Source of the DNA: CAWCDJ01 sp963836015 | Lineage (GTDB): Bacteria; Acidobacteriota; Terriglobia; Bryobacterales; Bryobacteraceae | NCBI GenBank assembly: GCA_963836015.1 | Contig: CAWIIF010000015.1 | Location: 1,860,001 to 1,924,000 of the forward strand | DNA: 64,000 bases | Direction of reading: 5' to 3' | Part shown: positions 1 to 8,889 of the stretch, in pieces | Position numbering within the stretch: the first letter of the stretch is position 1 | Layout of the letters: every line of letters begins with the position of its first letter | Program-made: the position numbers and the translations under genes | The notes under the pieces: generated by a model | What the model saw: the letters and a program-made list of their open reading frames with translations, nothing else | What the model was told of the DNA's origin: nothing | Database searches by the model: none

Positions 1-2253
1 AGGCGTGTGGTACCACGTGGAGTTATCCCAATCCAGCGTCTCCGGCTTCGTGGAGAGCCAGTAGAAGTTGCGGTCCGTCACATGGCCGGACGGATCCCGT
101 AATTCCAGCGCAACGAAGTAGGTGCCGCTCAGGCCGGCCAACTCGGGGATCGTGAATACCCTGGTGCTGCCGTCCTCGGGGACGTCGATTCGGGCCTCCC
201 GGTGAAATTTTCGTGTCATGTCGAGGTTGTACACAGTGGCCGACACGTTCATGCCGGGATACGGGCGATAGTAGGAGCTAACTACCACGATGGAGCGGTC
301 GTCATAGGAATACTGCACGTGCAGCGGCTGGTTGCCTTCCTTTGCGCCGAAGTAACTGCCGCCCGGACGGAGATACCAATCGTATAAGTGCCAGATCAGC
401 CCGGGCCACGCATTATTGAGCATCCATTGGATCACGCCCGTGGCCGTATACTTATTGCGGGCGAACGCTTCGAACATCGCGCGATGGCCTTCGTAGGCCA
501 TCATCTGGGCTTTGCGCGCGTACTCCTCGGCGGAGTGCGACGGCCCGTAGCGAGCGTTGAGAGCCTCCGTGAAGACGTGGAGGTCTTTGAAGGCGCCGCC
601 TCCCGCATGATAATCCCACATGGAGTTGATGGGCCAAAGCCGGTCCTCTGGGAACATGCGGCGCAGCGTCTCGATGGGGGGAGGAGCGGGACCCGGGCTG
701 GTCTCGGTGTTGAATCCGTGGGCGCCTCCGCGCGTCTGGTCGAGCAGCCAGTAAGAAGGCGCGATGTACTCGTACGGCCCGGTCATCTTCACTCCCGTCG
801 GTCCGGCAGGCGTCGGCTTCGCGGTGGCCGATGAATGGTACGGGTTCGGCCACTCGGTCTCCTTGAGAACCTTGAGGTACATCTGCTCCACGTCGGGAGG
901 GGGAGGGTTATCGCTCCCGTACATCCAGTCGATGACGGAAGGGTGGCGCGCCAGGCGCAGCAGCTGGTCGCGCAGAGATTCGGCCGCCACCACGTGATCT
1001 TCAGCGTCCCAGTCACGCCAGCGCTCCCAGTGGTCGCAGCAGCACCACCCGGCCAGCACCATGATGCCGAGACGGTCGCACAGCTCGAGGAAATGGTCGT
1101 CTTCGAGCTTCCCCTCGAAGCGCAGCGCGTTGAGGTTCATGTCGCGGACGTACTTGAGTTCGGCCTCCTGGCGCGCGGGACTGGAGTGCAGCAGCATGTC
1201 GAAGGTGTATCCTCCGCCGCGAATCAGGATGTTCCTGCCGTTGACCTGGAACACACGGTGGCCTTTCGCGTCGATCTCGGAGGCGATCTCGCGAACGCCG
1301 AAATCGAGATGGCGCGTGTCGGAGACGCTGCCGGCCGCCTCCACTGTGAGATCGAGCGGGTAGAGGTCCTGCGTCAGGCCGGTCTGGGCCGGCCACCACA
1401 GGCGCGGATTGGCCAGCGTCACGTGGGCGTGCACCACGCGCGCCTCATTCGGATCGAGATGCGCGGCCGCGGAGAATGTAGCTCCTTCGATCTTGCCCCG
1501 GAGCACCGCTTCCACGGGTTGCGCGCTCGAGTTCCTCAACTCTGCGCGCACCGTCAGCTCGGCTGCGCCGGATACCAGCTTGGTGGCCACGCTGGGGTTG
1601 CGCAGAGCGACCGGCCCCGTGGCGGCCACCCAGACGTCGCGCCACAGCCCCATGTTCTTGTCGGGAGGCAGCGGGTTCCAGTCCACGAAGGTGATGGCCA
1701 GATCGCCGGCCGAGGGCGGGAATACCTCGATCGCCAGGGTGTTGGTGCCGCCCGGCCTCGCCGCGCTTGTGATGTCGAATTCGAACAGCCGGAAGGCGCC
1801 CACCATCTTGGTCGCGTCGGCGATCTGGCGCCCGTTCAGCCACACATTGGCGCGATAGTTGATGCCGTCGAAACCGAGCCGGATGGTCTTGCCCTGCCAG
1901 CCCGCGTCGATCGCGAATTCGGTGCGGAACCACCAGGAGTGGCGGAACGGGCTCTCCGGCGGCATTGGCAGGTTCGAGAAATTCATGGAGATGGGGTACT
2001 CGGTGCCGGCGATCGAGCGGAGGTTCATGCCGAAGTAGGGGTCGGCATAGACGCGGTCCTCGACCAGTGCGCTCAGCACGGTGGAGGGCAGGGTGGCGCG
2101 GTACCAGCCGGATGGACGATAGCCGGCGGTAGACAAGACGGCGCCGGATTCGCGGACGTCCGCCGACGATTGGATCATCCATCCCTGGCGGAGCGGCGTG
2201 GCGGGCCAGGCGGCAGCGGCCGTCAGCAGGAGCGGCAGAATTGCGCGGATCAT
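1..2253 (-). CDS. GH2 exo-beta-D-glucosaminidase-like glycosidase (3' end outside window)
   Basis: Secreted glycoside hydrolase that probably removes terminal glucosamine (or a related beta-linked residue) from oligosaccharides such as chitosan fragments. The visible 751 residues begin with a Sec signal (MIRAILPLLLTAAAAWPAT), followed by a GH2 sugar-binding domain, a beta-sandwich and the TIM barrel. The stretch DWNPLPPDKNMGLWRDV (around residues 190-206) is characteristic of the CsxA-type exo-glucosaminidase branch of GH2. Instead of the usual Asn-Glu acid/base pair there is GSDNPP with Asp448, and Glu517 sits in FNTETSPG; these match the Asp/Glu pair known for CsxA. The ATG at 2253 fits the signal peptide. 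The gene runs off the left edge without a stop. It is transcribed divergently from the DUF4440-like gene 46 bp away. Substrate within the subfamily is inferred; beta-mannosidase is the main alternative. Confidence 0.85.
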   Translation of the reverse strand, partial: MIRAILPLLLTAAAAWPATPLRQGWMIQSSADVRESGAVLSTAGYRPSGWYRATLPSTVLSALVEDRVYADPYFGMNLRSIAGTEYPISMNFSNLPMPPESPFRHSWWFRTEFAIDAGWQGKTIRLGFDGINYRANVWLNGRQIADATKMVGAFRLFEFDITSAARPGGTNTLAIEVFPPSAGDLAITFVDWNPLPPDKNMGLWRDVWVAATGPVALRNPSVATKLVSGAAELTVRAELRNSSAQPVEAVLRGKIEGATFSAAAHLDPNEARVVHAHVTLANPRLWWPAQTGLTQDLYPLDLTVEAAGSVSDTRHLDFGVREIASEIDAKGHRVFQVNGRNILIRGGGYTFDMLLHSSPARQEAELKYVRDMNLNALRFEGKLEDDHFLELCDRLGIMVLAGWCCCDHWERWRDWDAEDHVVAAESLRDQLLRLARHPSVIDWMYGSDNPPPPDVEQMYLKVLKETEWPNPYHSSATAKPTPAGPTGVKMTGPYEYIAPSYWLLDQTRGGAHGFNTETSPGPAPPPIETLRRMFPEDRLWPINSMWDYHAGGGAFKDLHVFTEALNARYGPSHSAEEYARKAQMMAYEGHRAMFEAFARNKYTATGVIQWMLNNAWPGLIWHLYDWYLRPGGSYFGAKEGNQPLHVQYSYDDRSIVVVSSYYRPYPGMNVSATVYNLDMTRKFHREARIDVPEDGSTRVFTIPELAGLSGTYFVALELRDPSGHVTDRNFYWLSTKPETLDWDNSTWYHTP

Positions 2254-2299
2254 AGAAGAAATACGCTACCGCGTTTTAAACTGGCCTGGGGAGGATTGG

Positions 2300-2752
2300 A
2301 TGCGCACGATTCTGATCTGTTCGTTTGCCATGCTCTGGGCGTTGCCCGCGCCGGCGCAGAAAACCGGAGACGACGCCGCGATCGACGCCGTCGTCCAGAA
2401 ATACCTGAACGCCCGCGAGGAGCGGGATCCGAAGGCCGTTACCGCGCTGTTCGTGGCGGATGCCGATCAACTGGTCTCTTCCGGCGAGTGGCGGAAAGGC
2501 CGCGAGGCGCTCGTGAAGGGCGCGATGGCAAGCTCCGAGAGGACCGGCGGCAAGCGGAGCATCACCGTCGAATCGGTGCGCTATGTGGGTCCGGACGTGG
2601 CCATCGCCGACGGGAGGTATGAACTCACCGGGTTGGCGGGGGGGCAGACCCGCAAGATGTGGAGCACTTTCGTGATGCGAAAGATAGGAGGCGGATGGAA
2701 GATCGCGGCGATCCGCAACATGCTGCCCGCGACGCCGGCCCCCGCAAAGTAG
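2300..2752 (+). CDS. Exported SnoaL-like (SgcJ/EcaC, DUF4440-type) protein
   Basis: A 150-residue protein with a signal peptide (MRTILICSFAMLWALPAPAQ) followed by one NTF2-like alpha+beta barrel of the DUF4440/SgcJ-EcaC kind: helix-rich start (AIDAVVQKYLNAREERD), then strands ending in WSTFVMRKIGGGWKIAAIRNM. These domains usually act as small-molecule binding or isomerase-like modules; no catalytic function can be assigned here. The start at 2300 is chosen because a GGGGAGG ribosome site lies 6-8 bases upstream and because it begins the signal peptide; a longer in-frame reading from 2198 would run into the divergent GH2 gene. Confidence 0.8.
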   Translation: MRTILICSFAMLWALPAPAQKTGDDAAIDAVVQKYLNAREERDPKAVTALFVADADQLVSSGEWRKGREALVKGAMASSERTGGKRSITVESVRYVGPDVAIADGRYELTGLAGGQTRKMWSTFVMRKIGGGWKIAAIRNMLPATPAPAK

Positions 2753-2772
2753 GCGCGCGCCTCCGGGGCGAT

Positions 2773-2794
2773 GGGCAGGCCAGGAGGCCTACCC
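2773..2794. repeat. Hairpin element, GGGCAGGCC family copy 1
   Basis: Inverted repeat GGGCAGGCC-AGGA-GGCCTACCC with one mismatch in a 9-bp stem. It lies between two convergent genes and its right arm contains the stop codon of the GH29 gene. The same arm sequence recurs at 6508, in a related form at 29766, and at 52615, so this looks like one member of a dispersed short hairpin family. No T-tract follows on either strand. Confidence 0.55.
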
Positions 2795-4159
2795 TACTTC
2801 TGCGAACAGCGCGAATTCGTTGACCAGCGGCGGCGCGGAGGCTTTGATGCGCAGGCGCAGCCGCGAGGCCGTGACCGGCTTCTCGAGACGGATCAGGCGG
2901 CGCGGCCCCACGCTCGAAGCCGTGGCGATCTCCTGCCAGTCGCCGCCATCCCAGCGATCGACCGCAATCGAATCGATCCGCTGGCCGTAGCGGATATCCT
3001 CGCGCACCCGGATGACCTTGAAGGTCGCGGGACGGCGCAAGTCGTACGTGATCGCTTCGGGTTTGTGCGCGGCCTTTGCGCCGGCGGCCAGGTCCTTTTC
3101 GAAGGTCGCGCGCCGGTAGTCGCCCAGGCCTTTGAGCGATGCCACGTCCTCCGGATTCAGCATTCCGTCCCGGTTGGGCGGCACGTTGAGCAGCAGGTTT
3201 GCACCGCGGCCCACCGATTCGTAGTAGAGGTCGATCAGTTGCGCCGGCGTCTTCACGCGCGTGTTCTCGCGTTCGTGCCAGAACCAGCCGGGGCGGATCG
3301 ACACATCGCATTCGGCGGGCAGCCAGTGCGCGCCGTGGCGGGTGCCGGTGGGCGACTCCTTGTCGCGTACGTCTCCGGGCGAGGCCGGGCCGCCATCCAT
3401 CCCCACCGGGTCGTAGGTGGCCCAGCACGGGTTGCCGGCAATCCCGCGCTCGTTCCCCACCCAGCGGATGTCCGGGCCCACGTCGCTGAAGATCACCGCC
3501 TCGGGCTGCAGCTTGCGGACCAGTTCCCAGGTGTGCGGCCAGTCGTAATACGTGCGCTTGTCGATGGTGCGCTTCTCGCGCGCGCCGCCGTAATAGCCGT
3601 CGCCGCCGTTGGCACCGTCGTGCCACACTTCGAAGATCGGACCATAGTTGGTCAGCAGCTCGGTGAGTTGCGCGCGGTAGATCCCGATGTACTTGGGCGT
3701 GCCGTAAGCCGGGTTATTGCGGTCCCAGGGCGAGAGGTAGACGCCGAACCTCAGATTGCGGCGCCGCGCCGCTTCGGCGATTTCGCGCACGACGTCGCCC
3801 TTGCCGCCGCGCCAGCCGCTCGCGCTCACGGAATGTTGGGTCGTCGCGGTGGGCCACAGGCAGAAGCCGTCGTGATGCTTGGCGGTCAGAATCACGCCGC
3901 GCATCCCCGCCGCGGCCAGTGCGGCCACGATAGCATCGGCATCGAACTTCGCCGGGTTGAAGATCTTCGGATCCTCGTCGCCGTAGCCCCACTCCTTATC
4001 GGTGAAGGTGTTCACCGTAAAGTGCAGGAACGCGCTGGTCTCCATGGCGTGCCAGCGGAGCTGCCTGGCGGAGGGAACAGCGCCGTAGGGCGCGGGCTGG
4101 GCGAAAGCCCCAAGCGGCAGAGCGCCGGCCGCGGCCAGCAGTGTTCGTCGCGTGAACAT
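2789..4159 (-). CDS. GH29 alpha-L-fucosidase, exported
   Basis: Hydrolyses terminal alpha-L-fucose from glycans, in the periplasm or outside the cell. The protein has 456 residues. It starts with a Tat-like signal (MFTRRTLLAAAGALPLGAFAQ). The catalytic barrel carries the family hallmarks KHHDGFCLWPT (residues 94-104) and FEVWHDGANG, in which Asp181 is the expected nucleophile. The last ~100 residues form a discoidin-like beta-sandwich (ATFKVIRVREDIRYGQRI). The ATG at 4159 is chosen because it begins the signal peptide; the same frame stays open upstream to 4666, but that part is antisense to the permease. Only 18 bp separate this start from that of the divergent permease. The general acid/base cannot be placed by eye. 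Confidence 0.88.
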   Translation of the reverse strand: MFTRRTLLAAAGALPLGAFAQPAPYGAVPSARQLRWHAMETSAFLHFTVNTFTDKEWGYGDEDPKIFNPAKFDADAIVAALAAAGMRGVILTAKHHDGFCLWPTATTQHSVSASGWRGGKGDVVREIAEAARRRNLRFGVYLSPWDRNNPAYGTPKYIGIYRAQLTELLTNYGPIFEVWHDGANGGDGYYGGAREKRTIDKRTYYDWPHTWELVRKLQPEAVIFSDVGPDIRWVGNERGIAGNPCWATYDPVGMDGGPASPGDVRDKESPTGTRHGAHWLPAECDVSIRPGWFWHERENTRVKTPAQLIDLYYESVGRGANLLLNVPPNRDGMLNPEDVASLKGLGDYRRATFEKDLAAGAKAAHKPEAITYDLRRPATFKVIRVREDIRYGQRIDSIAVDRWDGGDWQEIATASSVGPRRLIRLEKPVTASRLRLRIKASAPPLVNEFALFAEVG

Positions 4160-4177
4160 GTCTCTACAATAGCGGAA

Positions 4178-5623
4178 GTGGATATCGACAACCGACAGCC
4201 CGACGCCATCCGGCGCACGCAGGCCCAAAGCGCCGCGCTGCCCAAAGAACTCCGCCTCCCCGACCTCGTCATCCTGCAGGTTCTGCTGATTGTGGGGCTG
4301 CCCTGGGTCGGGTATGCGGCCAAGCTGGGCGGCTCGCACGTCATGGTCTGGCTGGCCGCCATCGCGCTGTTCTACTTCCCCCTGGCCGGCACCGTGATCT
4401 TTCTCAGCCGCCGGCTGCCGCTCGAAGGAGGAATCTATCAGTGGGCCAAGCTGGGCATTTCGCCCTTCGCGGGCTTTCAGGCCGCCTGGAACTATTCCTT
4501 CTTCCTCATCCTGTTCTACGCCACCAGTGGCTCGGTAGTGGCCAACAGCATCTCCTACCTGCTGGGGCCCGGTGCAGCCTGGATGACCGGCAACAAGCCG
4601 CTGATCATGGCTCTCAACCTGGGCTTCTTCGCCATCGTCTACGCGGTCAACGTCCGCGGCCTGCACCTGGCGCGGTGGGTGACCGGCGCGGGCGGAATCC
4701 TGGTGATGTCGCTCTATGCCCTGATTATCGGCCTCCTGGCGCTGCGGCTGTTTCGCGGAGAGCCTTTTGCGCAGCCGGCCGTCTCCCTGGCGTTTCCGGC
4801 GATCTCGCTCATGAGCATCAACCTGTTCAGCAAAATGGCGTTCAACGCGCTGAGCGGCTTCGAGCAGGTCGCCATCTTCGCCGGCGAGTGCCAGACGCCC
4901 GAAAGGAACATCGCGCGCTCGGTGTGGATCGCGGCGCCCGGTATCGCCACTCTCTACATCCTGGGAACCTGCGCCCTACTGGCCTACACACCCGTGGATC
5001 GCATCGACCTGATCGCGCCCATCCCGCAGATCCTGGGCGCCTCCCTGGGGACTTCGGCGATTGTGGCCGCTCTCAGCGGCTGCGCCATTCTCGCCTTGCT
5101 CTTCGCCTACTTCACCCAGACGGTCGCATGCGTCGCGCAGGTTTCGCGCCTGCCCATGGTGGCCGGCTGGGACGGGCTTCTGCCGAAGTCCCTCAGCGAT
5201 CTCCATCCGCGCTTCCGCACACCGGTCCGCTCACTCGGGATGGTGGTGCTCGCCTGCCTGGTATTCGGTGCGCTGAGCCTGGTGCAGGTGGGCGAGCAGG
5301 AGGCCACGCAATTGCTGATCGGCGCGGGAATGGCCTGCTCCGGGCTGTACTACCTCATCATGTTCGCGGTGGTCTGGGTGGGGCGCTGGCAGGGGAAGGA
5401 GCGTGCTCCCTGGTGGCTCCGCATCGCGGCCGGCTCAGCTGCCGCCGTGACGGTTTTGTCGGTAGGCCTGCAGGTGGTCCCGATTCTGGATGTGGCGCAT
5501 CCGTGGCTCTTCGCGGCCAAAGTTGGGGGCGCGGTCGTACTGATCAATGCCGCCGGGCGCTGGGTTTATGGGCGCTCCTGTGATAGGATAACGGCCAACG
5601 GAGGGCTGAATGGCTCACTCTAG
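4178..5623 (+). CDS. APC-superfamily amino acid permease
   Basis: Inner-membrane permease of 481 residues with about 12 hydrophobic segments. The N-terminal VGLPWVGYAAKLGGSH and the later GGIYQWAKLGISPFAGF and FNALSGFEQVAIFAGE are typical of APC family helices 1, 2 and 6. The transported substrate cannot be deduced. No ATG is available before the first membrane segment; GTG at 4178 (protein VDIDNRQPDAI) is the most plausible start, although no strong Shine-Dalgarno is visible. Its 3' end overlaps the next gene by 14 bp, which suggests translational coupling with the aldo/keto reductase. Confidence 0.85.
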   Translation: MDIDNRQPDAIRRTQAQSAALPKELRLPDLVILQVLLIVGLPWVGYAAKLGGSHVMVWLAAIALFYFPLAGTVIFLSRRLPLEGGIYQWAKLGISPFAGFQAAWNYSFFLILFYATSGSVVANSISYLLGPGAAWMTGNKPLIMALNLGFFAIVYAVNVRGLHLARWVTGAGGILVMSLYALIIGLLALRLFRGEPFAQPAVSLAFPAISLMSINLFSKMAFNALSGFEQVAIFAGECQTPERNIARSVWIAAPGIATLYILGTCALLAYTPVDRIDLIAPIPQILGASLGTSAIVAALSGCAILALLFAYFTQTVACVAQVSRLPMVAGWDGLLPKSLSDLHPRFRTPVRSLGMVVLACLVFGALSLVQVGEQEATQLLIGAGMACSGLYYLIMFAVVWVGRWQGKERAPWWLRIAAGSAAAVTVLSVGLQVVPILDVAHPWLFAAKVGGAVVLINAAGRWVYGRSCDRITANGGLNGSL

Positions 5624-6500
5624 CAGACGTGACTTCCTGAAGACCGGCATTGCGGCGACAATGCTGGGGGGCCTGGGCGGAATTCCTGTGGGCGCGGCCG
5701 TCAAGCGTTCGGCCACCGACTGGGTAACACTGGGTAAATCGGGTGTCAAAGTAACCCGCCTGGCGCTTGGCACCGGCACCTTCAGCGGTCGTGTCCAGCG
5801 TGAACTCGGACAGGAAGGATTCACCCGCCTCGTCCGGTATGCCTATGACAACGGCATCCGTTTCTTCGAAACCGCGCAGTCGTACGGCGGGATGCACGAA
5901 ATGCTCGGCATCGCCCTCAAGGGCATTCCGCGCGACAGCTACCGCCTCATGACCAAGATGACGGTGAACCCGAATACCGATACCTCCGCGACCATCGACC
6001 GGTTCCGCACCGATCTGCAGACCGAATATTTCGACATCCTGCTGATGCACTACATGCACAGCCCGACCTGGGCGACCGACCTGGTGCGCGTCGAAGATGC
6101 GTTTTCGGAAGCGAAGTCGAAGAAGATCATCCTCACCAAGGGAGCATCCGTGCACGGTCTGCCCACCCTTCGGACGTTCCCCGGCAACCAGTGGCTGGAG
6201 ATCGCCATGATCCGGATGAACCACAAGGGAACCAAGATGGATGCCGACCGCTACGACACCAATGGCCCGGGCAACGTCGATGAAGTCGTAGAGCACACCA
6301 AGAAAGTGCACTCCCAGGGAATGGGCGTCATCAGCATGAAGCTGGCGGGCGAGGGCCAGTTCACTTCCCGCGAGGACCGCCAGAAGTCGCTGAAGTTCGC
6401 CATGGGCCTGGGAGCCGTCGATGCTGTGACGATCGGCTTCAAGAGCACTTCGGAAATCGACGAGGCCATCGAAAACATGAACCTCGCCCTGAAGGCGTAA
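5610..6500 (+). CDS. Tat-exported aldo/keto reductase family protein
   Basis: A 296-residue aldo/keto reductase-fold protein with an N-terminal twin-arginine signal (SRRDFLKTGIAATMLGG), so it probably acts outside the cytoplasm. Barrel landmarks are LGTGTF (53-58), FFETAQSYGG (85-94), Lys116 and His147. In canonical AKRs the catalytic tetrad is Asp-Tyr-Lys-His with the Asp in DTAxxYG; here that Asp is replaced by Glu87, while Tyr92, Lys116 and His147 are retained. Cofactor use outside the cytoplasm is unusual, and the C-terminal nucleotide-binding signature is weak (GFKSTSEIDEAIENM). GGAGGG precedes the ATG, which overlaps the end of the permease gene. The real reaction is unknown. Confidence 0.85.
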   Translation: MAHSSRRDFLKTGIAATMLGGLGGIPVGAAVKRSATDWVTLGKSGVKVTRLALGTGTFSGRVQRELGQEGFTRLVRYAYDNGIRFFETAQSYGGMHEMLGIALKGIPRDSYRLMTKMTVNPNTDTSATIDRFRTDLQTEYFDILLMHYMHSPTWATDLVRVEDAFSEAKSKKIILTKGASVHGLPTLRTFPGNQWLEIAMIRMNHKGTKMDADRYDTNGPGNVDEVVEHTKKVHSQGMGVISMKLAGEGQFTSREDRQKSLKFAMGLGAVDAVTIGFKSTSEIDEAIENMNLALKA

Positions 6501-6507
6501 GACAGTG

Positions 6508-6529
6508 GGACAGGCCTCCCGGCCTGTCC
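6508..6529. terminator. Hairpin between convergent genes, GGGCAGGCC family copy 2
   Basis: Perfect 9-bp inverted repeat GGACAGGCC-TCCC-GGCCTGTCC in the 41-bp gap between the aldo/keto reductase and the dehydrogenase on the other strand. It may end both transcripts, but no T-run follows on either side, so a dispersed-repeat origin is equally likely. Confidence 0.5.
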
Positions 6530-6541
6530 ACCCCGACTCCT

Positions 6542-7417
6542 CTACAACCCCGCCGCCCGCGCCGCGACCAGCGCCACGCTAGACCAGTCCTTCTCCTCCT
6601 GTCCGTGGGCCACGGCCGAGAGCAGCCGGTCCCGCACCAGGCTTGCCACCGGCATCGGCGAAGCGCACTCCTGCGCCGTCTCGAGCACCAGGCGGACATC
6701 TTTCAGCCCCAGCCGCAATGCGAACCCGGCCGGCTCGAAGCGCTCGTCCGCGATGATGCCGCCGTAATTGGCGTATACCGGCGATCCGAACAGTGCGTTC
6801 ATCACGTCGAGGAAGAGGTGCCGGTCCACCCCGGCTTTGCGCAGCGTGGCGAAGGCCTCCGAGAAGGTCTCCAGCATGCTGGCGATCATGAAATTCCCGC
6901 ACAGCTTCACCGCGTTCGCCTGCCACGGCTCCTCTCCCGCCACGAAACTCGCGCGCCCGATTGCGTCGAACAGCGGCCGGCACCTTTCCACCTGAGTCGG
7001 GGCGCCCGCGGCCACCACCAGCAGCTTTTTCGCCTCGGCCGCATCCGGACGCCCGAAGACCGGGGCGCTGACGAACTCCTGTCGCCTCCCGCGATGCTCC
7101 TCTTCCAGCCGGCGCGAGAACGCGGTGCTGATGGTGCTCGAGGAAACGTGTACGGCGCCCTCCGCCAATCCCGCGGCCAGCCCGTCCGCGCCCCAAACCA
7201 CACCCTCGACGGCATGGTCGTCGCTCAACATGGTGATGGCGGCCTCCGCGCCCCGGCAAGCCTCTGCGGGCGTGCCGGCTGAACGTGCCCCCGCTGCCAC
7301 GAGCGCACCGGCTTTGTCGCGCGTCCGGTTGTAGACCGTGAGTTCGTGCCCGGCCCTCAGGAGATTCCGCGCCATCCCGGTTCCCATTTTTCCCAGTCCG
7401 ATAAACGCAATCTTCAT
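6542..7417 (-). CDS. NAD(P)-dependent beta-hydroxyacid dehydrogenase (3-hydroxyisobutyrate dehydrogenase family)
   Basis: Cytoplasmic dehydrogenase of 291 residues that should oxidise a beta-hydroxyacid, or reduce the matching semialdehyde. The Rossmann motif GLGKMGTGMARNLL is at residues 7-20. Asn30-Arg31 after the second strand favour NADPH. The substrate loop is HVSSSTIS, and the catalytic Lys171 with Asn175 lie in ANAVKLCGNFM. This places it in the GLYR/HIBADH-like branch; the substrate could be a tartronate, succinic or methylmalonic semialdehyde. The ATG at 7417 is preceded by GGGAGA and begins exactly at the first beta-strand; the open frame beyond it is not needed. Convergent with the aldo/keto reductase gene, divergent from the amidohydrolase. 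Confidence 0.87.
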   Translation of the reverse strand: MKIAFIGLGKMGTGMARNLLRAGHELTVYNRTRDKAGALVAAGARSAGTPAEACRGAEAAITMLSDDHAVEGVVWGADGLAAGLAEGAVHVSSSTISTAFSRRLEEEHRGRRQEFVSAPVFGRPDAAEAKKLLVVAAGAPTQVERCRPLFDAIGRASFVAGEEPWQANAVKLCGNFMIASMLETFSEAFATLRKAGVDRHLFLDVMNALFGSPVYANYGGIIADERFEPAGFALRLGLKDVRLVLETAQECASPMPVASLVRDRLLSAVAHGQEEKDWSSVALVAARAAGL

Positions 7418-7466
7418 GTCTCCCAGAATACCGGCGAGGCTGTCGATATGCGAATCTGGATTGGTG

Positions 7467-8867
7467 ATGATGCGTAGCGCGACTGCCCTCCTTCTCTTCG
7501 CCGGCGCCCTCGGCGCGCAGGAATTCGACCTCGTCGTGGCCAACGGCCGCGTCATGGACCCGGCATCGAATCTCGACGCGGTCCGCTACGTCGGCATCCG
7601 CGCCGGTAAGATCGCCGCCGTCTCCGAGTCGCCCTTGCGCGGCAAGACCACCGTGGATGCCCGCGGCCTGGTGGTCTCGCCGGGGTTCATCGATCTCCAT
7701 TCGCACGGCCAGACCCCCGAGAACTACGGCTTCAAAGCCCGCGACGGTGTTACCACCGCGCTTGAGATGGAGGTCGGAGTCTCGCCGGTCATTCCGTGGT
7801 ATCGGGCCAGGGAAGGGAAGGCGCTCATCAACTTCGGCGCCACCTCCGGCCACCTGCCGGCCCGCATGGCCGTGATGCACGATTCCGGCGGCCTGCTGCC
7901 GCGCGACAACGCCGTCACCCGCGCCGCCACTCCCGAGGAACAGCGCCAGATTCACGCCCTGGTCGCGAAGGGCCTGGACGATGGCGCCCTCGGCATCGGT
8001 ATGGGGATCGCTTACATCCCGCTCGTGACCCGCGCCGAAATCCTCGATCTTTTCCGCCTCGCGGCCCAGCGCCATGCCGTCATCTATGTCCACATGCGCA
8101 ACGGCGGACCGGTCGAGCCCGGCGTCGTCGACGCGCTCCAGGAGGTGATCGCCGACGCCGCGGCTACCGGCGCCAGTGTGCACGTGGTCCACATCACCAG
8201 CATGGGGCTGCGCGAGACGCCGCTGTGCCTCGAAATGATCGCTGGAGCGCGCGAGCGGGGCCTCGATATCACCACCGAAGCATACTCCTACACTGCCGGA
8301 ATGACCGACTTGAGCTCGGCCATCTTCGAAGAGGGATGGCAGCAGCGCCAGGGTGGAATCACCTACCATGACCTGCAGTGGGCCGCCACCGGCGAGCGCC
8401 TGACCGCCGAGACCTTCGCGCGCTACCGCAAGCAGGGCGGCATGGTGGCGATCCATTCCATCCCCGAGGACATCGTGAAACTCGCCATGGCGAATCCCAT
8501 GGTGATGATCGCGAGCGATGGCATCCTCGACCACGGCAAGGGCCACCCGCGCGCCGCCGGAACCTACTCTCGCGTGCTCGGCCGGTACGTCCGCGAGCAG
8601 CACGCCCTGACCCTCATGGACGCCCTGCGCAAGATGACCGTGATGCCCGCCGATCGCCTCGGCATGAAGAATAAGGGGCGCATCGAAGTGGGCGCCGACG
8701 CCGATATCACCGTGTTCGACCCGGCCACCGTGATCGACAAAGCGACCTTCGAGAACCCCGCGCAGTATTCCGAAGGAATCGACTACGTGCTGGTCGGCGG
8801 AACCCTCGTGGTGAATCGCGGCCGATTGGTGGATGGCGTTTTCCCGGGCCAAGGCTTGCGGCGATAG
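7467..8867 (+). CDS. Exported amidohydrolase, D-aminoacylase-like
   Basis: A 466-residue metal-dependent amidohydrolase with a short signal peptide (MMRSATALLLFAGALGA). The N-terminal composite domain contains VANGRVMDPAS. The metal-binding HxH is DLHSHG (His78, His80), and further candidate ligands are His209 (VHMRNG), His242 (VHITSMG) and Asp351 (IASDG). The C-terminal part (KGRIEVGADADITVFDP) is standard for the D-aminoacylase/dihydroorotase-like group. It probably hydrolyses N-acyl-D-amino acids or a related amide or lactone; the exact substrate is not clear. Two consecutive ATGs (7467 and 7470) are possible starts. The gene ends 22 bp from the convergent glycosyltransferase gene. Confidence 0.83.
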   Translation: MMRSATALLLFAGALGAQEFDLVVANGRVMDPASNLDAVRYVGIRAGKIAAVSESPLRGKTTVDARGLVVSPGFIDLHSHGQTPENYGFKARDGVTTALEMEVGVSPVIPWYRAREGKALINFGATSGHLPARMAVMHDSGGLLPRDNAVTRAATPEEQRQIHALVAKGLDDGALGIGMGIAYIPLVTRAEILDLFRLAAQRHAVIYVHMRNGGPVEPGVVDALQEVIADAAATGASVHVVHITSMGLRETPLCLEMIAGARERGLDITTEAYSYTAGMTDLSSAIFEEGWQQRQGGITYHDLQWAATGERLTAETFARYRKQGGMVAIHSIPEDIVKLAMANPMVMIASDGILDHGKGHPRAAGTYSRVLGRYVREQHALTLMDALRKMTVMPADRLGMKNKGRIEVGADADITVFDPATVIDKATFENPAQYSEGIDYVLVGGTLVVNRGRLVDGVFPGQGLRR

Positions 8868-8889
8868 ACCATAACCGCACCGCGCGCGG

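Noticed and set aside
2789..4666. Long minus-strand open frame continuing upstream of the GH29 start
   Set aside because: The part beyond 4159 is antisense to the permease and has no signal peptide logic; the ATG at 4159 begins a proper export signal.
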